Origin: Roseivirga seohaensis
Lineage (GTDB): Bacteria; Bacteroidota; Bacteroidia; Cytophagales; Cyclobacteriaceae
Direction of reading: 5' to 3'
NCBI RefSeq assembly: GCF_001592945.1
Contig: NZ_LRPB01000046.1
Coordinates: 1 to 64,000, forward strand
Length of the DNA: 64,000 nucleotides
A model generated the notes under the pieces. It worked only from the letters and a program-made list of their open reading frames with translations. It was not told the origin of the DNA and searched no databases. Positions 52,462-59,964 of this stretch are shown one piece after another. The translations under genes were made by a program, and so were the position numbers. How positions within the stretch are numbered: position 1 is the first letter of the stretch; each line of letters opens with the position of its first letter.

Positions 52462-53118
52462 ATGTTAGATAAAATCGGAATAGCGAAAAGAATAGCACAG
52501 GAAGTTCAAGATGGTACTTATATCAATTTGGGGATTGGCATTCCCACCCTTGTAGCCAATTTTATTCCTGAAAACATCAGCGTTGTGCTTCAGTCTGAAA
52601 ATGGTTTATTAGGCATTGGCCCTTTTCCGGAAGAAGATGAAGTAGATGCAGATTTGATCAATGCAGGCAAGCAAACGGTAACCACTACCAAAGGCTCTGC
52701 GCTATTCAGCTCTTCTCAGAGCTTCGAGATGATTAGAGGCGGCCATGTTGATCTTACTATTTTAGGCGCTATGGAAGTGTCTGAAAATGGAGACATTGCC
52801 AACTGGAAAATTCCAGGTAAAATGGTGAAAGGAATGGGTGGGGCTATGGACCTTGTAGCCTCGGCCGACAATATTATAGTGGCCATGCAGCATTGCAGCC
52901 GCAGTGGAGACTCTAAACTTTTAAGTGAATGTAGTTTGCCCATCACTGGTTTGCGTTGCGTTAAGAAGATTGTAACCGATATGGCGGTTTTGGATGTACT
53001 TCCCGAAGGAGGTTTTAAACTTTTAGAACGCGCCCCTGGCGTAACTTTAGAAGAAATCAAAGCAGCCACCGCAGGCAAACTAATCATCGAAGGTGATATT
53101 CCTGAGATGAAGATTTGA
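52462..53118 (+). CDS. scoB: 3-oxoacid CoA-transferase subunit B
   Basis: The 218-residue beta subunit carries the catalytic Glu46 in QSENGLLGIGP, which forms the enzyme-CoA thioester, and GGHVDLTILGAMEVSENGDI. Its partner is scoA, upstream of the inserted cassette. The start ATG at 52462 lies directly after the cassette's repeat flank, so its ribosome binding region and possibly its transcription now depend on inserted DNA. Confidence 0.95.
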   Translation: MLDKIGIAKRIAQEVQDGTYINLGIGIPTLVANFIPENISVVLQSENGLLGIGPFPEEDEVDADLINAGKQTVTTTKGSALFSSSQSFEMIRGGHVDLTILGAMEVSENGDIANWKIPGKMVKGMGGAMDLVASADNIIVAMQHCSRSGDSKLLSECSLPITGLRCVKKIVTDMAVLDVLPEGGFKLLERAPGVTLEEIKAATAGKLIIEGDIPEMKI

Positions 53119-53263
53119 TTTTAAGTGTCATTTGGAGCACCATGCTGAAGCGAAACTGAAAGCATCTGTATTTTCTAGCAGAATCAATTTAGACCCTTCG
53201 TAACCTCAGGGAAAGAAAAGAAGCAGTTTAACTTCTAGTAAACTTAATCAGGAGAGTGAATTC

Positions 53264-53318
53264 CTGTCGCGGCTTCTCCGAACCTGTGACGTCATATTAA
53301 ACAGGGACTCTAGTGTCC
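53264..53318 (+). repeat. REP-like repeat copy
   Basis: CTGTCGCGGCTTCTCCG, AACCTGTGACG and GGGACTCTAGTGTCCC appear in the family order; the second part forms a slightly longer hairpin here. Confidence 0.65.
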
Positions 53319-53411
53319 CTTTCCTTTCAACTCACATACGCCCGAAGCAAAAAAATTTCACACTGTCAACATAATAAGTACTTTTAATAAATTACATGGA
53401 AAGTAAACACT

Positions 53412-53834
53412 ATGGCAGAGATAACCGCAAGTGAGAAACTAATGGAGTTAGCTTTTAAAGGATTAGATCACGGAATCTATTCAATAAAAGATGGAGACGG
53501 CCCTTTAATTCCATTTATAATGATTCAAACTAAAGGAGAAATTGAAATGAAAAGGTTTTTGGCAGAAACCTTAGAACACTCCTTACTGCAAGCAAGAAAA
53601 CACATTGCAAACTTGACCAATGAGCTTGATTGTGTAGTCTTAGTTTATGATGGAATGTTAACAATTCAAGGGGCAAAATATGATGCCATTATGGTGGACT
53701 CGTTTGACATTACCGACAATAAAGGATATTGCTTTGCTCAAAGGTATAAACCAAAAAAATTTCTTTCTAAGTTTAAGGAAATCGGAAATGCAGCATTTGT
53801 AGGTGAGATTGAAAGCTTATTGGAACATAAATAA
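53412..53834 (+). CDS. Hypothetical protein, 140 residues
   Basis: A soluble protein with an early helix (ASEKLMELAFKGLDHGI), a strand (PFIMIQTKGEIEMKRFLAET), a helix with LLQARKHIANL, a strand pair (CVVLVYDGMLTIQGAKYDAI) and a final helical tail. No signal or membrane segment and no recognised family. It is a lone gene between two repeat-bearing gaps. Function is unknown. Confidence 0.5.
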   Translation: MAEITASEKLMELAFKGLDHGIYSIKDGDGPLIPFIMIQTKGEIEMKRFLAETLEHSLLQARKHIANLTNELDCVVLVYDGMLTIQGAKYDAIMVDSFDITDNKGYCFAQRYKPKKFLSKFKEIGNAAFVGEIESLLEHK

Positions 53835-54066
53835 TTACTGACTTACCAGTTAGGAGCTCCGCAATTAAGCCTGTCTATGTTACTGAAAAGACCCTTACAG
53901 GGTGACTTAGAGTGATTTATTGGTTCATACTTTTTGGTTCTGTTGTAAGTGATCCAAACAAACGTTCAGCAGGCGAATCCTGTGAAACACCTCGAAACTT
54001 TGGGATAGTTCAAACCTCTCAAATTTGTCTCCGATTTAGTCTTTGATAATCAAAAAAAACATACCC

Positions 54067-54101
54067 AATTTTCTTATGCATAAGAAAATTATGTATACTT
54101 G
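54067..54101 (+). promoter_or_regulatory. 24-bp perfect palindrome at the promoter of the third padR
   Basis: Bases 54067-54090 are a perfect palindrome (half-site AATTTTCTTATG). Four bases later lies TATACTTG (54094-54101; one mismatch to TAnnTTTG), then the ATG at 54105. A dimeric PadR bound here would cover the promoter spacer, giving autorepression of the nine-gene unit. Confidence 0.65.
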
Positions 54102-54104
54102 TGC

Positions 54105-54443
54105 ATGTCATCGAGTAAACTATTAAAAGGAAGTCTGGCCACCATTGTTCTCAAGCTGCTGGAAGAGAACGAAAAAATGTACGGCTATGAAATCACGCAA
54201 CGGGTAAAAGAAATTACCGCAGGTGAATTCAAAATCACGGAAGGCGCCTTATACCCTACCCTTCATAAATTAGAAGCCGAAGGAATGCTTTCTACCGAAA
54301 CACAAAAGGTAGACAATCGCATCCGAAAATACTACTCCCTTACCAAAGAGGGTAATGCCGAAGCCCAAAGCAAAGTGGCCGAACTGGAAGAGTTTCTGTT
54401 GAATTTACAAAAGTTGTTGAACCCTAAATTAGGTATGGGATGA
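54105..54443 (+). CDS. PadR family transcriptional regulator (third), head of the membrane array
   Basis: The 112-residue winged-helix protein has the PadR-s1 pattern: LLKGSLATIVLKLLEENEKM, YGYEITQRVKE, GALYPTLHKLEAEGML, RKYYSLTKEGNAEA. It is of a different subtype from the two permease-linked PadRs. The ATG at 54105 is preferred over TTG at 54099, which lies inside the -7 element. Its stop overlaps the first array gene (ATGA), so regulator and membrane proteins are translated together. PadR regulators commonly sit next to membrane proteins with HAAS/DUF1700-type helical domains, the pattern seen here. Confidence 0.9.
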   Translation: MSSSKLLKGSLATIVLKLLEENEKMYGYEITQRVKEITAGEFKITEGALYPTLHKLEAEGMLSTETQKVDNRIRKYYSLTKEGNAEAQSKVAELEEFLLNLQKLLNPKLGMG

Positions 54444-55135
54444 AATTAACGGTAGAGCAGCACGAACAGGTAGTCTTCTACCTTCAGCATTTAGACATTG
54501 ACTCTCAAGAGTTATTCGAGGAGTTCTACGATCATATTGTTTGTTCCTATGAAGCTAGGCTCAAAAAAGAACCTGAGTTGGAGATTAAAACACATATTTG
54601 GCACCACCTACATATTGAGTTTGGCGGTGTAACCGGCTTTAAAGAGGTGATAAAGAAACACCAAAAGGGAATTCACTGGCAAGTCACCAAAAAGTTTTTA
54701 GCCATAGCGCTATCTTATTTTAAATGGCCCTCTGTAATCTACACTGCATTAATATTTCTTGTGCTTTTGGGAATTGCAGAAATATCAAACACCCCTATAA
54801 TTATCTACACATTTGTTATGATATCCCTACTCACCCCTTACGCCATCATTTTACTGAATCAAGTAAAATTTAAGAGAGATATTAAGGTACAGAAACCAGG
54901 GTACTATAGAAATATGCGAAACAGTGCCATAAGTGAGATTGGTGGCTTCACAGCGCTGAGCACCTATTATTTATTCTATTTCAGTACAAGTATGCGTGAA
55001 ATACTTCTTTTTGAAAAGTACTTTAATCAACTGCCTATTATTCCAACAATTTTAATGGCCTTTTCTACCCTCTTTTCAGTATCACTGCTAAAATTGATCA
55101 AGGAAGATTTCAAAACCAAACTGCTGACCACATGA
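54440..55135 (+). CDS. Array membrane protein 1 (HAAS-like N-terminal module)
   Basis: The 231-residue protein has an N-terminal cytoplasmic helical module (about 1-75) with FEEFYDHIVCSYEAR; Asp31-His32 is invariant across the array, and FGGVTGFKEVIKKH closes the module. About four spans follow (95-115, 119-141, 167-185, 198-219) and a short tail LLKLIKEDFKTKLLTT. It overlaps padR and the next gene by 4 bases each. I recognise no enzyme motif. The arrangement recalls HAAS/DUF1700 proteins paired with PadR; a sensor or anti-regulator role is inference. Confidence 0.75.
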   Translation: MKLTVEQHEQVVFYLQHLDIDSQELFEEFYDHIVCSYEARLKKEPELEIKTHIWHHLHIEFGGVTGFKEVIKKHQKGIHWQVTKKFLAIALSYFKWPSVIYTALIFLVLLGIAEISNTPIIIYTFVMISLLTPYAIILLNQVKFKRDIKVQKPGYYRNMRNSAISEIGGFTALSTYYLFYFSTSMREILLFEKYFNQLPIIPTILMAFSTLFSVSLLKLIKEDFKTKLLTT

Positions 55136-55812
55136 GCCTAACCACTACACAGCATGACATATTGGTGAAGTACCTCAAAGATGTAGGCATTAACCTTCAA
55201 GAACCCTTTGAGGAGTTTTATGATCATATTGCTACAGCTTTTGAGAAAAGCGATGCAGACGATTTGCAAGTCTATATTCGAAAAGTTGCCGAGCCCGCAT
55301 TTGGTGGAACAAAAGGAATTCAAACCATGCTAAAAGAAGGTTCTAAATCATTAACAAGACATTATAGAAGAGTACTAAGACAAAAGATGGCCTTTTACTT
55401 TAAAGGGCCTAACATGCTTGTTCCAATTTCTCTGTATTTTTTGCTTTATACCCTATTCAATACTACTGTGCCTAAGTATGCTTTCTCCGCTATTCTAAGT
55501 GTTGCGAGCGCCACCCCCGTGCTCTACGCAATTATTATAGGTTACAGGTTTCAACGCAGCTGCAAAAAGAATGGCGCTAATTTCAAGTCATCCTTAAAAC
55601 ACCAAGAGTTGCACAGACTAAGTATTGTAGGTATGCTAACATTGAACTTGCATAACTTACTTTTTCTAGACACAAACATTTCTGAATTAAATGCGGGCCT
55701 CATAAAATGGCTCCCTCTAGTAATATCAGGTTTAGTCATTTATATAATATGGGCTATTAGTTGTTTTCAGATGGTTAAAGAAGAACTGACACCTAAACTA
55801 ATCATCCAATGA
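55132..55812 (+). CDS. Array membrane protein 2
   Basis: The 226-residue paralogue has the module LTTTQHDILVKYLKDVGI, FEEFYDHIATAFE (Asp31-His32) and FGGTKGIQTML, then four spans at about 94-112, 116-138, 162-180 and 191-213, and tail MVKEELTPKLIIQ. Its first ~60 coding bases are almost identical to those of proteins 3 and 4, while the membrane part is no closer to them than to protein 1. It overlaps both neighbours by 4 bases. Confidence 0.75.
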   Translation: MSLTTTQHDILVKYLKDVGINLQEPFEEFYDHIATAFEKSDADDLQVYIRKVAEPAFGGTKGIQTMLKEGSKSLTRHYRRVLRQKMAFYFKGPNMLVPISLYFLLYTLFNTTVPKYAFSAILSVASATPVLYAIIIGYRFQRSCKKNGANFKSSLKHQELHRLSIVGMLTLNLHNLLFLDTNISELNAGLIKWLPLVISGLVIYIIWAISCFQMVKEELTPKLIIQ

Positions 55813-56495
55813 GCCTAACCACCGCACAGCATGACATATTGGTGAAGTACCTCAAAGACGTGGGCATTGGACATCAAGAGCCTTTCGAGGAATTTTATGA
55901 TCATATTGCCACAGCAATAGAAACAGACAAACCAGAAGATGTAAATACTTTTTTAAGAGAAGTAATTCAACCTTCTTTTGGAGGAACAAAAGGGATCAAA
56001 AAAATAGTGCTAAACCAAAGAAAAGCACGAACAAGAATGATATGGAAGAGAGCTAAACAAATCTTCTTTAGCCTTTTTGGCTGGCCCGCAATTGGTATTG
56101 TAATGGTAAGCTTCATTCTCGTCCAAACCAGCTTTATTCAACTCGGAACAAAATTCACAATACTTATAACTGTTGGGTTAGGCCTTATTCTGCCATATAT
56201 AATCATTGCTTATGGTACCATTAGCTTTTATCAAGATTGTAGAAACAAAAACAAAGGATATCGAAATTCTGATCTGAATAGCTCTTTATGGCTGTTCATC
56301 CATTTGCCTTTTACATTCATTAATATTTTTGGAAACTTCTTAATACCAGTACTTGTAGGAAGAGAAGCCTTCAAGATTTTTGCAACTGAAAATCTCTGGT
56401 TCAACACTTCACTATGCGCCATTGCGCTACTTTATGGCTTTACCTGCTTAAAGCTTATGAAAGAGCAGTTCATTTTTAAATTAACCGTGAGATGA
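55809..56495 (+). CDS. Array membrane protein 3
   Basis: The 228-residue paralogue has the module with FEEFYDHIATAIE (Asp31-His32) and FGGTKGIKKIV, then spans at about 89-110, 113-137, 158-180 and 196-217, and tail KLMKEQFIFKL. The FFSLFGWPAIGIVMVSFILV segment and the tail are shared with protein 4 in otherwise diverged membrane regions, so 3 and 4 are the closest pair. It overlaps its neighbours by 4 bases. Confidence 0.75.
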   Translation: MSLTTAQHDILVKYLKDVGIGHQEPFEEFYDHIATAIETDKPEDVNTFLREVIQPSFGGTKGIKKIVLNQRKARTRMIWKRAKQIFFSLFGWPAIGIVMVSFILVQTSFIQLGTKFTILITVGLGLILPYIIIAYGTISFYQDCRNKNKGYRNSDLNSSLWLFIHLPFTFINIFGNFLIPVLVGREAFKIFATENLWFNTSLCAIALLYGFTCLKLMKEQFIFKLTVR

Positions 56496-57178
56496 GCCTA
56501 ACTACCGAACAGCACGACATATTGGTGAAGTACCTCAAGGATGTAGGCATAAAAGACCAAGAACCCTTTGAAGAGTTCTATGATCATATTGCCACTGGCT
56601 TTGAGAAGAATCAAACGCTTGAACTAAGCACTTATATTCGTGAGATATCAGAGCCAGCTTTTGGTGGAACAAAGGGCATGTTGAAAATTGTAAATGAGCA
56701 GAATAAAATTAGAAAGAGTCTGATTTGGAAACGATCTAAAGAGATTTTCCTGAGCCTATTCGGTTGGCCAGCTATTGGTCTAGTCATGGTTTCATTTGTT
56801 CTCATTCAAATTGGTACTGACTTATTAGGTACAAAATTCATCACCATCTTCTCTCTAGCTATAGGCTTATTAATTCCCCTCGTTGTGGTTATCTATGGGC
56901 AAATCAGTTTTTACAGCAATTGTAAAAGACGAAAACTCCCTTATACCAGTAGTAATTTGAACGCTTGGTTGATGACTTTCGTCCATCTCCCAGTAGCACT
57001 TCTGAATTTATCTTTGAATGGCCTGATCCCTCATGTTTTTGGTGAAGACATGGTCAAAGGATTTTTAAGTGCTTACCCTATCGTTAATGTTTGTTTGTCT
57101 ACTCTATTTTTACTTCTTGGCTTCACTTACCTTAAGCTCCTAAAAGAGCAGTTCATTTTTAAACTGGAGGTGGCATGA
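56492..57178 (+). CDS. Array membrane protein 4
   Basis: The 228-residue paralogue, closest to protein 3, has FEEFYDHIATGFE (Asp31-His32), FGGTKGMLKIV, FLSLFGWPAIGLVMVSFVLI in span 1 and tail LLKEQFIFKLEVA. Four spans at about 89-109, 113-137, 156-178 and 197-218. It keeps the ATGA overlaps of the array. Confidence 0.75.
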   Translation: MSLTTEQHDILVKYLKDVGIKDQEPFEEFYDHIATGFEKNQTLELSTYIREISEPAFGGTKGMLKIVNEQNKIRKSLIWKRSKEIFLSLFGWPAIGLVMVSFVLIQIGTDLLGTKFITIFSLAIGLLIPLVVVIYGQISFYSNCKRRKLPYTSSNLNAWLMTFVHLPVALLNLSLNGLIPHVFGEDMVKGFLSAYPIVNVCLSTLFLLLGFTYLKLLKEQFIFKLEVA

Positions 57179-57855
57179 CAGCAAAAGAAGAGAAGATCAT
57201 TTCGGTATTTATGAAAGATCATCGACTGCTCTTTGAGGAGTTGTATGCTGAATTTTATGATCATATAGCCAGCTCATACGAGGCGAGAGCAGACAAAAGC
57301 CAGGACATTAACGCTCACCTGAAACAGGTTTTAAAGGACTTTGGCGGAGAGGATGGCATGAAGAAAATTGTGTGGGAACGACACAAGGCTTATGCTCGGG
57401 CTTATCGAAAAATTGTGTTCAGTCATTTCAAAACCTACTTCAGGTGGCCTTTGCTAATGACTACGCTTCTTATCTCCATTCTGATTTTTCAGTTAACTCA
57501 GGTTTTTCAACCGTATTGGGTCATATTCTATACCCTTATTGCCACAACAGGCTATAGTTTCTTTTTTGGAGTTAGAGACATGATTGTATACAGAAGAAGC
57601 TGTAAAGCATTGAAGTTGCCTTATAAGTCCAGTCTTAAAAATGAGGCCATTGGTTACCCTTTTGTTTTGGGAAGTTTCTTTCTTAACTCTTATAATGTGC
57701 TGAATGTAAGAACACTTGTAACCAACCATTTCGATACACACGGTCAGCTTATAATTGCCGTAACAGTAGTTTTATCTACTCTATATATGGTCTATTTTCT
57801 TGCTGCTGAAAAAGCATATAAATCTGAACACAAACTCAAAGTTGAACTGATATGA
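57175..57855 (+). CDS. Array membrane protein 5
   Basis: The 226-residue paralogue is more diverged: it starts TAKEEKIISVFMKDHRLLFE, and the motif is YAEFYDHIASSYEAR with Asp29-His30, two residues earlier than in its neighbours; FGGEDGMKKIV ends the module. Four spans lie at about 90-108, 113-134, 160-175 and 185-206. The tail EKAYKSEHKLKVELI is charged but lacks the KEQF form. It overlaps its neighbours by 4 bases. Confidence 0.7.
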   Translation: MTAKEEKIISVFMKDHRLLFEELYAEFYDHIASSYEARADKSQDINAHLKQVLKDFGGEDGMKKIVWERHKAYARAYRKIVFSHFKTYFRWPLLMTTLLISILIFQLTQVFQPYWVIFYTLIATTGYSFFFGVRDMIVYRRSCKALKLPYKSSLKNEAIGYPFVLGSFFLNSYNVLNVRTLVTNHFDTHGQLIIAVTVVLSTLYMVYFLAAEKAYKSEHKLKVELI

Positions 57856-58499
57856 AACTAGCACACTATCAAATCGAACATATTCGGGAATATATCGATC
57901 GACAAAGCATTTGGTACGATGACATCAAGAGTGAATTGCTCGATCACATCATTTGTAATGTGGAGCATCGGATGGCAACCAGTGACATCAAGTTTGTAGA
58001 GGCCGCTGCCTTAGCCATTGAAGAAATCAATCCTTCGGCAATACAAAAAGAAAGACTGAAGGTGGAACACATTGCTACTTTTAAGGAGGTTTATCAAGAG
58101 ATTATTGGCTTGTTCTCTGGCACTAAGATTTACCTGGCCGTGGTGGCTATTTTGGCTGGTGTACTTTTGACCACAGTCAGTAACGATTTGGAGGAAACAC
58201 TAAGATTATTTAGCACAATGGCTTTAACCGCCCTCTTTGTAAATTTCTTTGCTCGCACTTATTTCAATCGAAAATTTAAGCCTTTATACAACTCGTTCTT
58301 CATGAGTCGGCTCAATACTGTTTATACTTCTGCATTACTTTCTACTTCACTAGTTGGCTTATTGTTAACCGACTGGCTAGTTCAAAACCCAGTGGCTTTG
58401 ATTATTTATATAAGCACTTTCAACCTTTACCTCATTGCAAGTTTTAGGGTATTAAACCGAACTTTCAACAAACTCAGAAACCATGTCGCTTACCGTTGA
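57852..58499 (+). CDS. Array membrane protein 6
   Basis: At 215 residues the shortest of the array. The module reads YQIEHIREYIDRQSIWYDDI then KSELLDHIICNVEHRM, keeping Asp31-His32 but with Leu in place of the Tyr before Asp. The Phe-Gly-Gly segment is replaced by AIEEINPSAIQKE, so the second half of the module differs. Spans at about 93-110, 119-135, 155-173 and 181-199. The start overlaps protein 5 by 4 bases; its end overlaps protein 7 by 17 bases. Confidence 0.7.
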   Translation: MKLAHYQIEHIREYIDRQSIWYDDIKSELLDHIICNVEHRMATSDIKFVEAAALAIEEINPSAIQKERLKVEHIATFKEVYQEIIGLFSGTKIYLAVVAILAGVLLTTVSNDLEETLRLFSTMALTALFVNFFARTYFNRKFKPLYNSFFMSRLNTVYTSALLSTSLVGLLLTDWLVQNPVALIIYISTFNLYLIASFRVLNRTFNKLRNHVAYR

Positions 58500-59163
58500 G
58501 CAAATAGCAGCAATTAAAGCCTTTATTAACAAACGTGGCTTCAATACCATTGAAGTAGAAATGGAAGCGCTTGACCATATGGCCAGTAAGGTAGAAGCAT
58601 TGCTTGAAGAAAAACCCGATATGAACTTTGATTTGGCTATTACCAAAGCTCATGCAGACTTGGGCATTTTTGGTTTTGCTACTTTTGAAGAAGCTATTTT
58701 TGCTGGGTGTAAAGAGCGATCTAAAAAAATCCGCAAGGCTGTACTCCGCGATTATCTAAAAGGCCCTAAGCTTTTAATAACTTTAGCCATAATCTCAGTC
58801 GCATTTCTCATTCAAAAATTTTTATTAAACCTACCATGGTCTGAAGAAGCTATGGTTGTTTTCATTTTTTCGGTTGTCCTAGCCATGATCATTCTTCCAT
58901 CTATCTATTTCATAAAAACAAAAAGGAAATGGGGCAAGAGATCGTTTGTGATATCAAACACTTTTGCAGGAACCAGTGGAACAAGCCTAATCATATTCTA
59001 CATCACGAGGTTCGTACTTGAATTTGGCACACTGTCTCCACTATTAATGCAAATCACATTTACATTCGTAATCCTGACACTCAGTTTAATAGCTTTGATC
59101 AACTTTGCCATTATAAAAGAGGCAATCGGTTTCACTGAAGAGAAATATTTAAAATATGCCTAG
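58483..59163 (+). CDS. Array membrane protein 7
   Basis: The 226-residue paralogue belongs to a second subgroup with protein 8: LTVEQIAAIKAFINKRGFNT then EVEMEALDHMASKVEALLEE (Asp31-His32). The closing segment is ADLGIFGFATFEEAIFAG. Four spans lie at about 94-112, 121-142, 163-182 and 187-208. Its N-terminal ~55 codons are nearly identical at DNA level to protein 8, while the membrane domain is different. It overlaps protein 6 by 17 bases and protein 8 by 8 bases. Confidence 0.75.
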   Translation: MSLTVEQIAAIKAFINKRGFNTIEVEMEALDHMASKVEALLEEKPDMNFDLAITKAHADLGIFGFATFEEAIFAGCKERSKKIRKAVLRDYLKGPKLLITLAIISVAFLIQKFLLNLPWSEEAMVVFIFSVVLAMIILPSIYFIKTKRKWGKRSFVISNTFAGTSGTSLIIFYITRFVLEFGTLSPLLMQITFTFVILTLSLIALINFAIIKEAIGFTEEKYLKYA

Positions 59164-59860
59164 TCTACCTCTTACTCAAGAACAGATTGCAGCCATCAGG
59201 ACTTTTATCAACAAGCGTGGCTTTAACACCATTGAAGTAGAAATGGAGGCACTTGATCATATGGCGAGTAAGGTTGAAGCTTTGCTAGAGGAAAAACCCG
59301 ATATGAACTTTGATTTGGCCATTACCAAAGCGCATGCATCCTTCGGGGTTTACGGCTTATCTACTTTGGCAGAATCAATCGAAGGCGGTTTGCTTCAGCG
59401 TTTCAAAACACAGTTCTTCAAAGAGCTCCTATCCTATTTCAACAGTTCCAAAATACTTAGACCCATTGGATTGGCCATAATAGGCTACTTTCTTCTAACC
59501 CAATACCCACAAAACGATAGAGGAATGTTTCTCCACTCGGGTTTCCTGATCTATGGATTTCTTTTAGCAGTAATTCCTTATTCCATTTTTAGAAAGCAAA
59601 TGAAGCGATGGGAAAAGCGATCTAGTTTTGCAAAAATGAGCACCTATGGCTTATACATTACCCAGTTCTTTTTTGGCCAAGGCTTCGGTGTAATCACGCA
59701 AATGCTGTACGAGAAGCAGGCGGCAGCTTTTCCTTATGTATTTATAGCTGGCTTTGTTCTGACCTCGCTTACCGTTTTCATCAATTATGATTTAATGAAA
59801 TGGGGAATCGCTACGGTGAACGAAAAATGGGCAAAGTACATGCCTGAGGTAGCGGTGTAG
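59156..59860 (+). CDS. Array membrane protein 8, last of the array
   Basis: The 234-residue paralogue shares the module of protein 7 (Asp34-His35 in EVEMEALDHMASKVEALLEE) and continues ASFGVYGLSTLAESIEGGLL. Spans lie at about 102-117, 127-146, 168-187 and 196-214. It ends the PadR-led nine-gene unit. A hairpin with a weak T-run follows at 59911. Confidence 0.75.
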   Translation: MPSLPLTQEQIAAIRTFINKRGFNTIEVEMEALDHMASKVEALLEEKPDMNFDLAITKAHASFGVYGLSTLAESIEGGLLQRFKTQFFKELLSYFNSSKILRPIGLAIIGYFLLTQYPQNDRGMFLHSGFLIYGFLLAVIPYSIFRKQMKRWEKRSSFAKMSTYGLYITQFFFGQGFGVITQMLYEKQAAAFPYVFIAGFVLTSLTVFINYDLMKWGIATVNEKWAKYMPEVAV

Positions 59861-59902
59861 TTTTTAGACCCTCAATATTAGTAGATTAAGTTTAAACACC
59901 AC

Positions 59903-59940
59903 AAAAAAAAGTCTGCTGAAATAAATCAACAGACCTTCTG
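59903..59940. terminator. Terminator between the membrane array and the helicase gene
   Basis: GTCTGCTG (59911-59918) pairs with CAACAGAC (59927-59934) with one mismatch. On the minus strand it is followed by T8, so it mainly ends the helicase transcript; on the plus strand the downstream CTTCTGTTTT gives a weaker stop for the array. Confidence 0.7.
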
Positions 59941-59964
59941 TTTTACTTGATCAAGCTGTTTGGC

